From assembly GCF_003096015.2 (NCBI RefSeq), contig NZ_CP029185.2, positions 836,501-900,500 of the forward strand: a DNA stretch of 64,000 nt. Direction: 5' to 3'. The notes beneath the pieces are model-generated. The model ran no database searches. It saw only the letters and a list, made by a program, of their open reading frames with translations, and was not told where the DNA came from. Shown piece by piece: positions 52,233-62,268 of this stretch (its first letter is position 1; every line of letters begins with the position of its first letter). The stretch is from Limnobaculum parvum. GTDB lineage: Bacteria > Pseudomonadota > Gammaproteobacteria > Enterobacterales > Enterobacteriaceae. Position numbers and translations under genes: made by a program.

Positions 52233-53414
52233 ATGCAGTCGCGTCCTCTTACCATTGGATTAGTCGCCGGGGAAACCTCCGGCGATATTCTTGGTGCAGG
52301 TCTGATTCGCGCCTTAAAAGATCAATACCCCGATGCACGCTTTGTTGGTGTTGCTGGCCCATTGATGCAAGCTGAAGGCTGTGAAGCCTGGTTTGAAATG
52401 GAAGAGCTGGCGGTAATGGGGGTTGTTGAAGTTCTGGAACGCCTGCCTCGTTTGTTGAAAATCCGCAAAGCGCTAACTCAGCGTTTTAGCGAGCTGAAGC
52501 CAGATGTGTTTGTGGGTATTGATGCGCCTGATTTTAATATTACCCTTGAAGGGCGTTTAAAACAGCGCGGTATTAAAACCATTCATTACGTTAGCCCTTC
52601 CGTATGGGCCTGGCGTCAGAATAGGGTATTTAAAATCGGCCGTTCAACGAATCTGGTGTTAGCGTTCCTGCCGTTTGAAAAAGCTTTCTACGATCGTTAT
52701 CAGGTACCGTGCCGTTTTATTGGCCATACTATGGCGGATGCCATGCCATTGGTTTCCGATCGTCACTCAGCGAGAGAACAGCTAGGTATTGCGGATAACG
52801 TTCACTGTCTGGCCTTACTGCCGGGTAGCCGCAATGCAGAAGTAGAAATGCTCAGCGCTGATTTCCTCAAAACAGCTATATTGCTGAAAGAGACATATCC
52901 TGAATTGGAAGTGTTGGTGCCGTTGGTTAATGCTAAACGGCGCGAGCAGTTCGAGCGAATTAAATCAGAAGTGGCTCCTGACCTGAAGGTGAGGTTACTG
53001 GATGGGCAGGCCCGTAGCGCTATGATCGCCAGTGATGCGGCTTTATTGGCTTCCGGTACGGCGGCTCTGGAATGTATGTTAGCCAAATGCCCAATGGTCG
53101 TTGGCTACCGTATGAAACCTTTCACCTTTTGGTTGGCAAAACGTCTGATCAAAACGCCGTATGTGTCGCTGCCCAATCTGTTGGCGGGTAGGGAATTGGT
53201 AACGGAATTACTGCAAGATGACTGTAGCCCTGAGAAGCTGGCTGCGGCATTGACGCCGTTACTCAACAATGACAATGACCATACCCGAGCGTTGAAGCAA
53301 ACTTTTACTGAATTACATCAGCGTATTCGTTGTGATGCGGACCGTCAGGCAGCGCAGGCTGTTTTAGAGCTGGCAGGTTATCTTCCAGCTCAGACAAACG
53401 GCAAGGAGCAATAA
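52233..53414 (+). CDS. lpxB: Lipid-A-disaccharide synthase
   Basis: LpxB is a GT-B family 19 glycosyltransferase that joins UDP-diacylglucosamine and lipid X to form the lipid A disaccharide. It has 393 residues (E. coli 382). Key motifs are GLVAGETSGDILGAGLIRAL, VFVGIDAPDFN, HYVSPSVWAWRQNR and LLPGSRNAEVEML; ASGTAALECMLAKCPMVVGY is the donor-site region. It follows lpxA by 3 bp and precedes rnhB by 5 bp. Confidence 0.97.
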   Translation: MQSRPLTIGLVAGETSGDILGAGLIRALKDQYPDARFVGVAGPLMQAEGCEAWFEMEELAVMGVVEVLERLPRLLKIRKALTQRFSELKPDVFVGIDAPDFNITLEGRLKQRGIKTIHYVSPSVWAWRQNRVFKIGRSTNLVLAFLPFEKAFYDRYQVPCRFIGHTMADAMPLVSDRHSAREQLGIADNVHCLALLPGSRNAEVEMLSADFLKTAILLKETYPELEVLVPLVNAKRREQFERIKSEVAPDLKVRLLDGQARSAMIASDAALLASGTAALECMLAKCPMVVGYRMKPFTFWLAKRLIKTPYVSLPNLLAGRELVTELLQDDCSPEKLAAALTPLLNNDNDHTRALKQTFTELHQRIRCDADRQAAQAVLELAGYLPAQTNGKEQ

Positions 53415-53419
53415 TCCTT

Positions 53420-54031
53420 ATGGCAAAAAGTATCATCATCGAACCCTTTGTTTATCCAGCAGCAAATCGAATTGCCGGTGTTGATGAGGTTGGGCGTGGG
53501 CCGTTAGTCGGTGCAGTGGTTACTGCTGCTGTCATTCTCGACCCGGCTAATCCAATTGTTGGTTTGGCTGATTCTAAAAAGTTGAGCGAAAAGAAACGTC
53601 TGTCTCTGTACGATGAAATTAAAGATAAAGCATTGAGCTGGAGCTTGGGTCGTGCCGAGCCAGAAGAAATTGACCAACTGAATATTTTGCATGCCACTAT
53701 GTTGGCCATGCAGCGTGCGGTCGCCGGTCTGCATATTCAGCCCGACTTTGTACTGATTGATGGTAACCGTTGCCCTAAACTAACCATGTCTTCACAGGCG
53801 GTGGTAAAGGGGGATAGTCGGGTTGCTGAAATCAGCGCTGCATCCATACTGGCTAAAGTGACGCGCGATCGTGAAATGACCGAGTTAGATTTGCGTTTTC
53901 CACAGTATGGATTTGCTCAACATAAAGGGTATCCTACTGCCCTGCATTTGGAGAAGTTAGCGGAACATGGCGCGACAGAAGATTATCGTCGCAGCTTTGC
54001 TCCGGTCAGACGTGCTTTAGGGCTGGAATAA
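53420..54031 (+). CDS. rnhB: Ribonuclease HII
   Basis: RNase HII cuts at ribonucleotides embedded in DNA and starts ribonucleotide excision repair. The 203 residues (E. coli 198) begin with the acidic active site AGVDEVGRGPLVGAVVTAAV (Asp-Glu-Gly-Arg-Gly). FVLIDGNRCPKL, VVKGDSRVAEISAASILAKV and FAQHKGYPT follow. It lies between lpxB and dnaE, as in other enterics. Confidence 0.96.
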   Translation: MAKSIIIEPFVYPAANRIAGVDEVGRGPLVGAVVTAAVILDPANPIVGLADSKKLSEKKRLSLYDEIKDKALSWSLGRAEPEEIDQLNILHATMLAMQRAVAGLHIQPDFVLIDGNRCPKLTMSSQAVVKGDSRVAEISAASILAKVTRDREMTELDLRFPQYGFAQHKGYPTALHLEKLAEHGATEDYRRSFAPVRRALGLE

Positions 54032-54093
54032 GTCTGCGATGATTTTTCTGATGTATCCTGACAATGTTTGTAATCTGATAGCTGGTATTTGAT

Positions 54094-57000
54094 ATGGCTG
54101 ATCCTCGTTTTATTCATCTTCGTATTCACAGTGACTATTCCATGATTGATGGATTAGCCAAAGTGGGTCCATTGGTGAAAAAAATGGCTTCTCTGGGCAT
54201 GCCTGCGATGGCGATTACTGATTTTACTAACCTGTGTGGGTTGGTGAAGTTTTATGGTTCTGCACACGGAGCTGGTATTAAACCGATTATCGGTGCTGAT
54301 TTTCGGGTTCAAAGCGAAACCTTAGGAGATGAGCTAACCGAGCTCACGGTCTTAGCAGCCAACAATGAAGGCTATCAGAACCTGACGATGCTGATTTCCA
54401 AAGCCTATCAGCGCGGCTATGTTCAGGGTGGCCCGGTTATCGATCGTGATTGGTTGATAGAATATAAGCAGGGCTTGATCCTGCTTTCTGGGGCGCGTTT
54501 TGGCGATGTCGGGCAGTCGTTATTGCGTGGCAACCAGCAATTGGTTGCTGAGTGCTTACAGTTCTATCATACCCACTTCCCGGACAGCTACTATCTGGAG
54601 TTGGTCAGAACCGGGAGAGATGAAGAAGAGGCTTATCTTCACGCAGCAGTAAAGCTGGCTACCCGAGAAGGCATTCCGGTTGTTGCCACTAACGATGTCA
54701 AATTTATCGGCGTTTCTGATTTTGATGCTCATGAAATTCGGGTAGCCATTCATGATGGTTTTACGCTGGACGATCCGAAACGACCAAAAAAATACAGTGC
54801 TCAGCAATATCTACGCAGTGAAGAGGAGATGTGTGAACTTTTCTCTGATCTACCGGAAGCGTTGATAAATAGCGTTGAGATTGCTAAACGCTGTAATGTG
54901 ACCATTCGTTTGGGTGAGTATTTTCTGCCTCAGTTTCCAACTGGGGATATGACCACCGAGGATTTTCTGGTTGTCTGCTCCAAAGAGGGGCTGGAAAAAC
55001 GCCTAGAGTTTTTGTATCCCGATCCTGCTCTCAGAGCAGAGCGACGCCCTGAATACGATGAGCGCTTGGATATTGAGCTACAGGTTATTAACCAAATGGG
55101 ATTCCCCGGTTACTTCCTGATCGTGATGGAGTTTATTCAGTGGTCAAAAGATAATGACGTGCCCGTTGGGCCTGGTCGTGGTTCTGGTGCGGGTTCTCTG
55201 GTGGCCTATGCGTTGGGTATTACCGATCTGGACCCACTGGAGTTTGACCTGCTGTTCGAACGCTTCCTGAACCCGGAGCGGGTCTCTATGCCTGACTTCG
55301 ACGTTGACTTCTGTATGGAAAAACGTGATAGGGTTATTGATCACGTTTCTGAAATGTATGGTCGAGATGCGGTATCTCAAATTATTACCTTCGGTACCAT
55401 GGCGGCAAAAGCGGTTATTCGCGATGTAGGCAGGGTTCTGGGGCATCCTTACGGTTTCGTCGATCGCATATCAAAACTAATCCCAATGGACCCAGGCATG
55501 ACGCTGGAAAAAGCGTTTGCTGCCGAGCCTCAATTACCTGAATTGTACGAAGCGGATGAAGAGGTTAAAGCGCTAATTGACATGGCGCGCCAACTGGAAG
55601 GGGTAACCCGTAACGCCGGTAAACATGCCGGTGGTGTGGTTATTTCTCCAACTAAAATCACCGATTTTGCTCCGTTATATTGCGACCCAGAAGGGCAATT
55701 TCCGGTTACCCAATTTGATAAAAACGATGTGGAATATGCGGGTCTGGTGAAGTTTGACTTCCTCGGTCTGCGTACCCTGACCATCATTGATTGGGCGCTG
55801 GGCATGATCAATGCGCGTCGGGCCAAGGCAGGTCAGGAACCTATCGATATCAGCGCGATTCCACTGGCTGACCAAAAAAGTTTCGATATGCTGCAACGGT
55901 CGGAAACTACGGCGGTATTCCAGCTTGAATCCCGCGGTATGAAAGACCTGATTAAGCGCCTGAAACCCGACTGTTTCGAAGATATGATCGCTTTGGTGGC
56001 GTTGTTCCGACCTGGGCCGCTGCAATCGGGCATGGTAGATAACTTTATCGACCGTAAGCACGGGCGCGAAGCGATTTCTTATCCTGATATTCAGTGGCAA
56101 CACGAATCACTGAAACCGGTGCTTGAACCAACCTACGGTATTATCCTGTATCAAGAACAGGTTATGCAGATAGCGCAGGTTCTGGCGGGTTACACCTTGG
56201 GTGGCGCGGATATGTTGCGTCGTGCAATGGGTAAGAAACAGCCTGAGGAGATGGCCAAGCAGCGCTCGGTATTTAAAGAAGGCGCAGAGAGGATGGGCAT
56301 CGACGGCGAATTGTCGATGAAAATCTTTGACTTGGTAGAAAAATTTGCCGGTTATGGTTTTAATAAATCTCACTCAGCGGCTTATGCATTAGTTTCTTAT
56401 CAGACGTTATGGTTGAAAGCTCACTATCCTGCTGAATTTATGGCAGCGGTAATGACTGCTGATATGGATAACACCGAAAAAGTGGTGGGTCTGGTGGACG
56501 AATGCCTGCGTATGGGCTTAAAAGTACTACCACCCGATATCAACAGCGGCCTGTACCATTTCCACGTTAATGATGACGGCGAAATTGTTTACGGTATTGG
56601 TGCAATTAAAGGCGTTGGCGAAGGTCCAATAGAAGCTATAATTGAAGCACGTAATCAGGGCGGCTACTTTAAAGAGTTGTTTGACCTGTGCGCTCGCTCT
56701 GACACTAAGCGCTTAAACAAACGTGTGTTGGAAAAATTGATAATGGCGGGGGCATTTGACCGGTTAGGTCCACATCGTGCGGCGTTAATGCACTCTTTAA
56801 TCGAAGCATTGAAAGCAGCGGACCAGCATGCCAAGGCGGAAGCGCTAGGGCAGGCCGATATGTTTGGTGTGTTAGCAGAAGAACCCGAGCATGTTGAGAA
56901 AGCCTATGCTAATGTGACGCCGTGGCCGGAACAGGAAATATTAGATGGTGAGCGCGAAACGCTGGGCCTCTATCTTACCGGGCACCCAATCACGCAATAT

Positions 57001-57576
57001 CTGAAAGAATTGGAACGCTATACCGGCGGTATTCGCCTGAAAGATATGCACCCCACAGAGCGTGGTAAAACCATCGTTGCTGTTGGGTTAGTGGTCGCGG
57101 CCAGAGTGATGACCACTAAACGTGGTAACAGAATTGGTATTTGTACGTTGGATGATCGTTCCGGTCGCCTTGAAGTCATGCTATTCTCTGAGGCACTTGA
57201 AAAGTACCAGCATTTGCTGGAAAAAGATCGAATCCTGATAGCGACCGGACAGGTCAGCTTTGATGATTTTAGCGGCGGGCTTAAAATGATGGTCCGCGAA
57301 TTAATGGACATCAGTGAAGCGCGAGAAAAATATGCGCGTGGGCTTGCCATCTCATTGATGGACAGGCAAATTGATGACCAGCTTTTAAACCGTCTTCGTG
57401 AATCGCTGGAACCCCATCGATCGGGGACGATTCCAGTACATCTGTATTACCAGCGGGAAGATGCCCGGGCACGGCTTAAATTTGGTACAACATGGCGGGT
57501 AACGCCAACCGAACGTTTGCTGATAGATCTGAGAGCGCTTGTGGGTAATGCTCAGGTAGAATTGGAATTTGACTAA
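54094..57576 (+). CDS. dnaE: DNA polymerase III alpha subunit
   Basis: DnaE is the replicative polymerase subunit. The 1160 residues equal the E. coli length. An N-terminal PHP domain (FIHLRIHSDYSMIDGLAKVG) is followed by the C-family palm with catalytic Asp residues in SMPDFDVDFCMEKRD (about residue 400) and a third in YAGLVKFDFLGLRTL. The fingers include KFAGYGFNKSHSAAYALVSY. The clamp-binding motif QADMFGVL is near residue 920, then an OB fold (IVAVGLVVAARVMTTKRGNR) and the tau-binding C terminus. accA follows after 12 bp. Confidence 0.98.
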   Translation: MADPRFIHLRIHSDYSMIDGLAKVGPLVKKMASLGMPAMAITDFTNLCGLVKFYGSAHGAGIKPIIGADFRVQSETLGDELTELTVLAANNEGYQNLTMLISKAYQRGYVQGGPVIDRDWLIEYKQGLILLSGARFGDVGQSLLRGNQQLVAECLQFYHTHFPDSYYLELVRTGRDEEEAYLHAAVKLATREGIPVVATNDVKFIGVSDFDAHEIRVAIHDGFTLDDPKRPKKYSAQQYLRSEEEMCELFSDLPEALINSVEIAKRCNVTIRLGEYFLPQFPTGDMTTEDFLVVCSKEGLEKRLEFLYPDPALRAERRPEYDERLDIELQVINQMGFPGYFLIVMEFIQWSKDNDVPVGPGRGSGAGSLVAYALGITDLDPLEFDLLFERFLNPERVSMPDFDVDFCMEKRDRVIDHVSEMYGRDAVSQIITFGTMAAKAVIRDVGRVLGHPYGFVDRISKLIPMDPGMTLEKAFAAEPQLPELYEADEEVKALIDMARQLEGVTRNAGKHAGGVVISPTKITDFAPLYCDPEGQFPVTQFDKNDVEYAGLVKFDFLGLRTLTIIDWALGMINARRAKAGQEPIDISAIPLADQKSFDMLQRSETTAVFQLESRGMKDLIKRLKPDCFEDMIALVALFRPGPLQSGMVDNFIDRKHGREAISYPDIQWQHESLKPVLEPTYGIILYQEQVMQIAQVLAGYTLGGADMLRRAMGKKQPEEMAKQRSVFKEGAERMGIDGELSMKIFDLVEKFAGYGFNKSHSAAYALVSYQTLWLKAHYPAEFMAAVMTADMDNTEKVVGLVDECLRMGLKVLPPDINSGLYHFHVNDDGEIVYGIGAIKGVGEGPIEAIIEARNQGGYFKELFDLCARSDTKRLNKRVLEKLIMAGAFDRLGPHRAALMHSLIEALKAADQHAKAEALGQADMFGVLAEEPEHVEKAYANVTPWPEQEILDGERETLGLYLTGHPITQYLKELERYTGGIRLKDMHPTERGKTIVAVGLVVAARVMTTKRGNRIGICTLDDRSGRLEVMLFSEALEKYQHLLEKDRILIATGQVSFDDFSGGLKMMVRELMDISEAREKYARGLAISLMDRQIDDQLLNRLRESLEPHRSGTIPVHLYYQREDARARLKFGTTWRVTPTERLLIDLRALVGNAQVELEFD

Positions 57577-57588
57577 AATAGGAATGCT

Positions 57589-58548
57589 ATGAGTCTGAAT
57601 TTTCTGGATTTTGAACAGCCGATTGCTGAGTTAGAAGCGAAAATTGATTCGCTGAAGGCAATCAGTCTTCAAGACGAAAAATTGGATATTAACCTTGATG
57701 AAGAGGTTAAGCGTCTGCATGAGAAAAGCCTTGAACTGACTAATAAAATTTTCTCTGAGCTTGGGGCGTGGCAGATTGCACAGCTTGCCCGCCATCCACG
57801 TAGACCTTATACCCTGGATTATATTCAGCATATTTTCACTGACTTTGATGAGTTGGCAGGCGATCGAGCTTACGCTGACGACAAAGCTATCGTTGGTGGC
57901 ATGGCTCGTCTGGAAGGTCGTCCGGTGATGATCATTGGTCATCAAAAAGGCCGAGAAACCAAAGAAAAAATTCGCCGTAACTTTGGTATGCCAGCACCGG
58001 AAGGGTATCGCAAAGCGCTGCGCCTGATGGAAATAGCTGAACGTTTCAAGCTGCCAATCATCACCTTTATTGATACACCGGGAGCTTATCCGGGTGTGGG
58101 TGCAGAAGAGCGTGGCCAGTCAGAAGCGATTGCTCGTAACCTGCGTGAAATGTCTCGCTTGAAAGTGCCGGTCATTTGTACCGTTATCGGTGAAGGTGGT
58201 TCCGGTGGTGCACTGGCTATTGGGGTTGGTGATAAAGTGAATATGCTGCAATACAGCACCTATTCTGTTATTTCACCGGAAGGTTGTGCCTCTATTCTGT
58301 GGAAGAGCGCAGATAAAGCACCTCTGGCGGCAGAAGCGATGGGTATCATCGCACCTCGTCTGAAAGAGTTGGGTTTGATTGATGCCGTGGTACCTGAGCC
58401 TCTGGGTGGCGCGCATCGTAATCCGGAAGCGATGGCAGCATCACTGAAGGCTAAACTGCTGTCCGATTTGTCTGAACTAGATGAGTTGGATACGGAATCT
58501 TTGCAGGATCGCCGTTATCAACGCCTGATGGGTTATGGCTATTGCTGA
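57589..58548 (+). CDS. accA: Acetyl-CoA carboxylase carboxyltransferase alpha subunit
   Basis: AccA with AccD transfers carboxyl from biotin to acetyl-CoA, making malonyl-CoA for fatty acid synthesis. The 319 residues match E. coli. The N-terminal helix FLDFEQPIAELEAKID, GHQKGRETKEKIRRNFGMP, FIDTPGAYPGVGAEERGQSE and IGEGGSGGALAIGVGD form the crotonase-fold active site. It ends in a strong bidirectional terminator; in E. coli ldcC follows, but here a permease gene faces it. Confidence 0.98.
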   Translation: MSLNFLDFEQPIAELEAKIDSLKAISLQDEKLDINLDEEVKRLHEKSLELTNKIFSELGAWQIAQLARHPRRPYTLDYIQHIFTDFDELAGDRAYADDKAIVGGMARLEGRPVMIIGHQKGRETKEKIRRNFGMPAPEGYRKALRLMEIAERFKLPIITFIDTPGAYPGVGAEERGQSEAIARNLREMSRLKVPVICTVIGEGGSGGALAIGVGDKVNMLQYSTYSVISPEGCASILWKSADKAPLAAEAMGIIAPRLKELGLIDAVVPEPLGGAHRNPEAMAASLKAKLLSDLSELDELDTESLQDRRYQRLMGYGYC

Positions 58549-58573
58549 TACCTGATTATTGAATAAAAATAAG

Positions 58574-58606
58574 AAACCCGCAGATTTCATCATCTGCGGG
58601 TTTTTT
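58574..58606. terminator. accA terminator (bidirectional)
   Basis: AAACCCGCAGAT (58574-58585) and ATCTGCGGGTTT (58592-58603) form a 12-bp stem with loop TTCATC, with six T after it on the plus strand and A/T runs on the other side, so it can also end the converging permease transcript. Confidence 0.92.
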
Positions 58607-58681
58607 GTTGTCCTAATATTGCCGCTATACACTGGGATTGGTAGCACCTCGAACGGCTAAATGTGTTTTATGTGATTTGTG

Positions 58682-60226
58682 TTATGAATAAAACAAATAA
58701 TACATGGCACTAATCTTCAGGCCGAGAATAATAATATACATCGCACAATACTTAAGGGTCCCTGACATGATGGCACCGCTTTGACCATCCATTCGGGTTG
58801 CCGAAACGGCAATGGCAATACTCTGAGGAGAGATCATTTTGCCACCGGTTGCCCCGGAGGTGTTCGCGGCCGCCAGCAGGATTGGATCAATGCCTAATTG
58901 AGCAGCTGCGCTGGTCTGTAGCTTGCCGAACAGTATGTTGGAGTTGGTATCACTGCCGGTAACGAAGGTACCTAGTGCGCCAATCATCGGTGCGATAAAG
59001 ATATAGCCGATGCCGGTAACGTTGACCAACGTATTGGCGATATCGTTGATCATGCCGCTGATATCCATCACTGTTGCCATGGCGACGATGGCAGTAATAG
59101 CAATGATGGAGTTTTTCAGTTGAACTACTGTGCCCCAGAGCACGGAAAACATTGTTGATATTCTTGCGCCCTGAATCATTCCGCCAATAAAAGTAGCAAT
59201 AATAATCAGTACACCGGGGGTGCTTAACCATTCAACTTTCAGCTTCAGAACCTGATTATCACTGAGGGTATAAGGAATAATACTGGAGAGTTGGCCTACA
59301 CTGCTTTTAATGGATGGGAATAGCGGCGAACACAGCAGAATAAATAGGAAAGTCAGCAGATAGATAGCGCTGGCTTGTATCAGGGCCGGGTGAGAATAGT
59401 GTTGCTTTTCATTTTCTGGCTGTTCGGCTTGCTCTTTCTGTGAGGCCTTGTGACGTTTTGCTAGGAAAATGGTCACTAGCATGCTTACCAAGCTGCCAGC
59501 AAAAGCGGGTAGTTCAGCCCCAAGGTAGGTGGCGACTAAGTATTGAGGAATTAAGGTGCTTACACCACACATCAAGGTAATAAAGAACACGCCTTTAATG
59601 GTTTTGATACTATTACCAGTAATAGCGACAATCACGAAAGGAAGTAAGATATTGAACAACGATAATTGTACAATAATCATGCTGCCAAGTTCTTGCACCG
59701 GTAGTCCAGTTTGTTCTGCCAGAATAGAAACGGGAATACCAACCGCACCAAAGGCGGTTGGTACCGTATTGACTATCAGAGAAGCGATCGCTGCTTTTAA
59801 CGGATTAAAGCCTAAGGCAATCAGGATACCAATGGGAATAGCTACTGCCGTTCCATAACCTGCAGCGGCTTCCAAAAAGCCACCGAAACACCAAGAAATC
59901 AGCAGTATCTGGATGCGTTTATCATCACTTATATTGGCCAGAACATTTTTTATTACATCCATGCTGCCGGTTTTTAGCATGAGGTTATAGCTATAAATAG
60001 CGCCAAGAATAACAATGATAATTGGCCACAGACCTTTGGATGCACCATAAAGTGTCAACATGGAGAGGCTCTGTACTGGCATTTTCCAGAAGAAACCGGC
60101 AAGAACCAAAGTAACCATTAGCGAAATGATAACTGCATAATGTATAGGGGTTTTTATCTTCAAAATCATTACAATTAACGCGACTAAAGGAATAACACCT
60201 AATATGAAGGAGAGATATTCAGACAT
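58682..60226 (-). CDS. L-lactate permease family transporter (LctP/LldP type)
   Basis: A 514-residue inner-membrane protein with about 12-13 hydrophobic helices, of the lactate permease family that includes LldP and GlcA. Typical segments are GLWPIIIVILGAIYSYNLML, SWCFGGFLEAAAGYGTAVAI, GTFVTGSDTNSNILFGKLQ and ANTSGATGGKMISPQSIAIA. It is shorter than E. coli LldP (551) and GlcA (560). No lactate dehydrogenase or lldR regulator is next to it, so the substrate (L-lactate, glycolate or another 2-hydroxy acid) is uncertain. It occupies the place of ldcC between accA and yaeR, so it is likely an insertion or replacement. Confidence 0.88.
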   Translation of the reverse strand: MSEYLSFILGVIPLVALIVMILKIKTPIHYAVIISLMVTLVLAGFFWKMPVQSLSMLTLYGASKGLWPIIIVILGAIYSYNLMLKTGSMDVIKNVLANISDDKRIQILLISWCFGGFLEAAAGYGTAVAIPIGILIALGFNPLKAAIASLIVNTVPTAFGAVGIPVSILAEQTGLPVQELGSMIIVQLSLFNILLPFVIVAITGNSIKTIKGVFFITLMCGVSTLIPQYLVATYLGAELPAFAGSLVSMLVTIFLAKRHKASQKEQAEQPENEKQHYSHPALIQASAIYLLTFLFILLCSPLFPSIKSSVGQLSSIIPYTLSDNQVLKLKVEWLSTPGVLIIIATFIGGMIQGARISTMFSVLWGTVVQLKNSIIAITAIVAMATVMDISGMINDIANTLVNVTGIGYIFIAPMIGALGTFVTGSDTNSNILFGKLQTSAAAQLGIDPILLAAANTSGATGGKMISPQSIAIAVSATRMDGQSGAIMSGTLKYCAMYIIILGLKISAMYYLFYS

Positions 60227-60404
60227 GGTTATACCTTATGTTGTGTCTATCGTTTTGATTTAGCCGCGAATTCTAGTAGTTATGGTTTTAGTATTCAGTG
60301 AGCTGAATCTCGTTAATAGGAAAAACAATACAGGTTGATTTTTGCATGATGATATTTAATGTGTTGATTTAATTGGTTATAATTTTAATTCTTGGAGTGA
60401 TTTA

Positions 60405-60800
60405 ATGCTTGAAATTGAAAAAATACACCATGTAGCGGTCATTTGCGCGGATTATGAGCGTAGTAAGCAGTTTTATTGTCATACATTAGGTTTTAAACTG
60501 GTAGCTGAATACTATCGTGCAGATCGCCAATCGTGGAAAGCCGACCTAGCAATTAATGGTGACTATCAGATAGAGCTTTTTTCTTTCCCACAACCACCTG
60601 CCAGACCAACTCAGCCGGAAGCCTGTGGTTTAAGGCATTTGGCTTTTCGCGTACAGGATCTGGATTTCTCTGTGACCCAATTGACCGCGGCAGGGGTGAA
60701 GTACGAGGCAGTCCGTGTCGATCCCTATACTGGAAAACGTTTTACTTTCTTTAACGATCCTGATGGATTGCCGTTGGAACTTTATGAAGAGCGTGCGTAA
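60405..60800 (+). CDS. gloA2: VOC-family glyoxalase-like protein YaeR
   Basis: A 131-residue single-domain vicinal-oxygen-chelate protein (E. coli YaeR/GloA2, 129). Metal-binding candidates are His in KIHHVAVICADYE, Glu in YQIELFSFP, His in CGLRHLAFRVQDL and Glu in GLPLELYEE, giving a His-Glu-His-Glu site. DPYTGKRFTFFNDPDGLPLE is nearly identical to E. coli. A role in methylglyoxal-type detoxification is inferred from the family. It precedes tilS by 63 bp, as in E. coli. Confidence 0.9.
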   Translation: MLEIEKIHHVAVICADYERSKQFYCHTLGFKLVAEYYRADRQSWKADLAINGDYQIELFSFPQPPARPTQPEACGLRHLAFRVQDLDFSVTQLTAAGVKYEAVRVDPYTGKRFTFFNDPDGLPLELYEERA

Positions 60801-60863
60801 GTTGCTCGTTATACTATGGTATTTTGATTAACATACGGCATCTCTTTTTATAGGTACCCCTAC

Positions 60864-62201
60864 ATGTCTGATGAAGCACTGTGCGATGAAGTTATACAAC
60901 AGATTGATGCCACTCTGGAAAATGATAGCCGTATTTTAGTGGCATTCAGCGGTGGTATTGACTCGACAGTATTACTGCATGCGTTGATGACAATAAAAGG
61001 GGATCTGAGGCCAGCGCTAATGTTACGGGCAGTATATGTGCATCACGGTCTTAGCCAGCACGCGGAGGAATGGGCTGAGCATTGCCGACGGCAGTGTGAG
61101 CAGTGGAACATCCCATTACATGTTGCTTATGTTAGCGTAGATCCTTCCCAAGTAGGTATTGAAGCGGCAGCCAGAGCAGTTCGGTATCAAGCACTTAATG
61201 ATTTATTATCCGATAATGAAGTTCTGGTGACGGCGCAGCATAGAGACGATCAGTGTGAAACATTTTTACTGGCGCTAAAACGGGGGAGCGGGCCGGCGGG
61301 GTTATCGGCCATGCCGGAAAGAATAGCATTTGGTGATTATCAGCAGGTGAGGCCACTACTTGATGTTTCCCGTCGACAAATTGAAGATTATGCCAGAATT
61401 CAAAAGCTCCATTGGGTTGATGACGACAGCAATCAGGACGCTCGCTTCGATCGTAACTTTTTGCGTTTGGACGTGCTGCCAGTCTTAGAGCAACGTTGGC
61501 CTCAGTTCTCCCGCATGGTGTCTCGCAGTGCCAGTTTATGTGCAGAACAAGAGCAATTACTGGACGAGCTCCTTGCACCGATCTTGACCCAACAGGTTGA
61601 TTCTGATGGTGCAATTGCTATTGATGGGTTGCTGTCCGTATCTGATAGCCAGCGTCGGGCACTGTTACGCCGTTGGTTAAGTCAGCGTGGTGTTATGATG
61701 CCGTCACTGGAGCAGTTAGAAAAGCTGTGGTGGGAAGTGGCGCTTAGCCAACAGGATGCGGAACCGATACTGAAATTGGGTGAACATCATGTTCGTCGCT
61801 ACCGGCAGCGGCTATATCTGCTACCTGTGATGCAGCCTGTTGATGAAATTCAGTTAGTGTGGGATGGGCAATCAAAACTGTTACTCCCTGATTCATTAGG
61901 CGCACTAGTCATTGATGAGTCGGGTGAGGTGGTTCGTAGCCCACAAGACGATGAATTGGTTACCGTGCGTTTTTCAGCACCAGGAAATTTGAACATTCAT
62001 ATGGTGGGCCGAACTCATTCCCGCAGTCTGAAAAAGCTTTGGCAGGAGCTGGGTGTGCCCGTTTGGCGGCGTCAAAGAACACCACTGTTGTTTTACGGCG
62101 ATACTCTGATTGCCGCATTAGGCGTTTTTGTTACGGTTGAAGGTCAGCGGCAGGGAGAAGATGCGGGCTGGAATATCGTGTATCGGAAAAAATTATATTA
62201 A
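60864..62201 (+). CDS. tilS: tRNA(Ile)-lysidine synthase
   Basis: TilS attaches lysine to C34 of tRNA-Ile2, changing it to read AUA codons. It has 445 residues (E. coli 432). The PP-loop SGGIDST is at residues 29-35 (LVAFSGGIDSTVLLH), AQHRDDQCETFLLALKRGSG is the adenylation core and LDVSRRQIEDYA and NQDARFDRNFLR follow. The C-terminal substrate-binding domains include RTHSRSLKKLWQELGVPVW. ATG at 60864. Confidence 0.96.
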   Translation: MSDEALCDEVIQQIDATLENDSRILVAFSGGIDSTVLLHALMTIKGDLRPALMLRAVYVHHGLSQHAEEWAEHCRRQCEQWNIPLHVAYVSVDPSQVGIEAAARAVRYQALNDLLSDNEVLVTAQHRDDQCETFLLALKRGSGPAGLSAMPERIAFGDYQQVRPLLDVSRRQIEDYARIQKLHWVDDDSNQDARFDRNFLRLDVLPVLEQRWPQFSRMVSRSASLCAEQEQLLDELLAPILTQQVDSDGAIAIDGLLSVSDSQRRALLRRWLSQRGVMMPSLEQLEKLWWEVALSQQDAEPILKLGEHHVRRYRQRLYLLPVMQPVDEIQLVWDGQSKLLLPDSLGALVIDESGEVVRSPQDDELVTVRFSAPGNLNIHMVGRTHSRSLKKLWQELGVPVWRRQRTPLLFYGDTLIAALGVFVTVEGQRQGEDAGWNIVYRKKLY

Positions 62202-62268
62202 CGGCCCGGTACTCAATTCATCTACACTATTTTATTGATAATCAATGTAGTTTACAGAGGCGAATATA

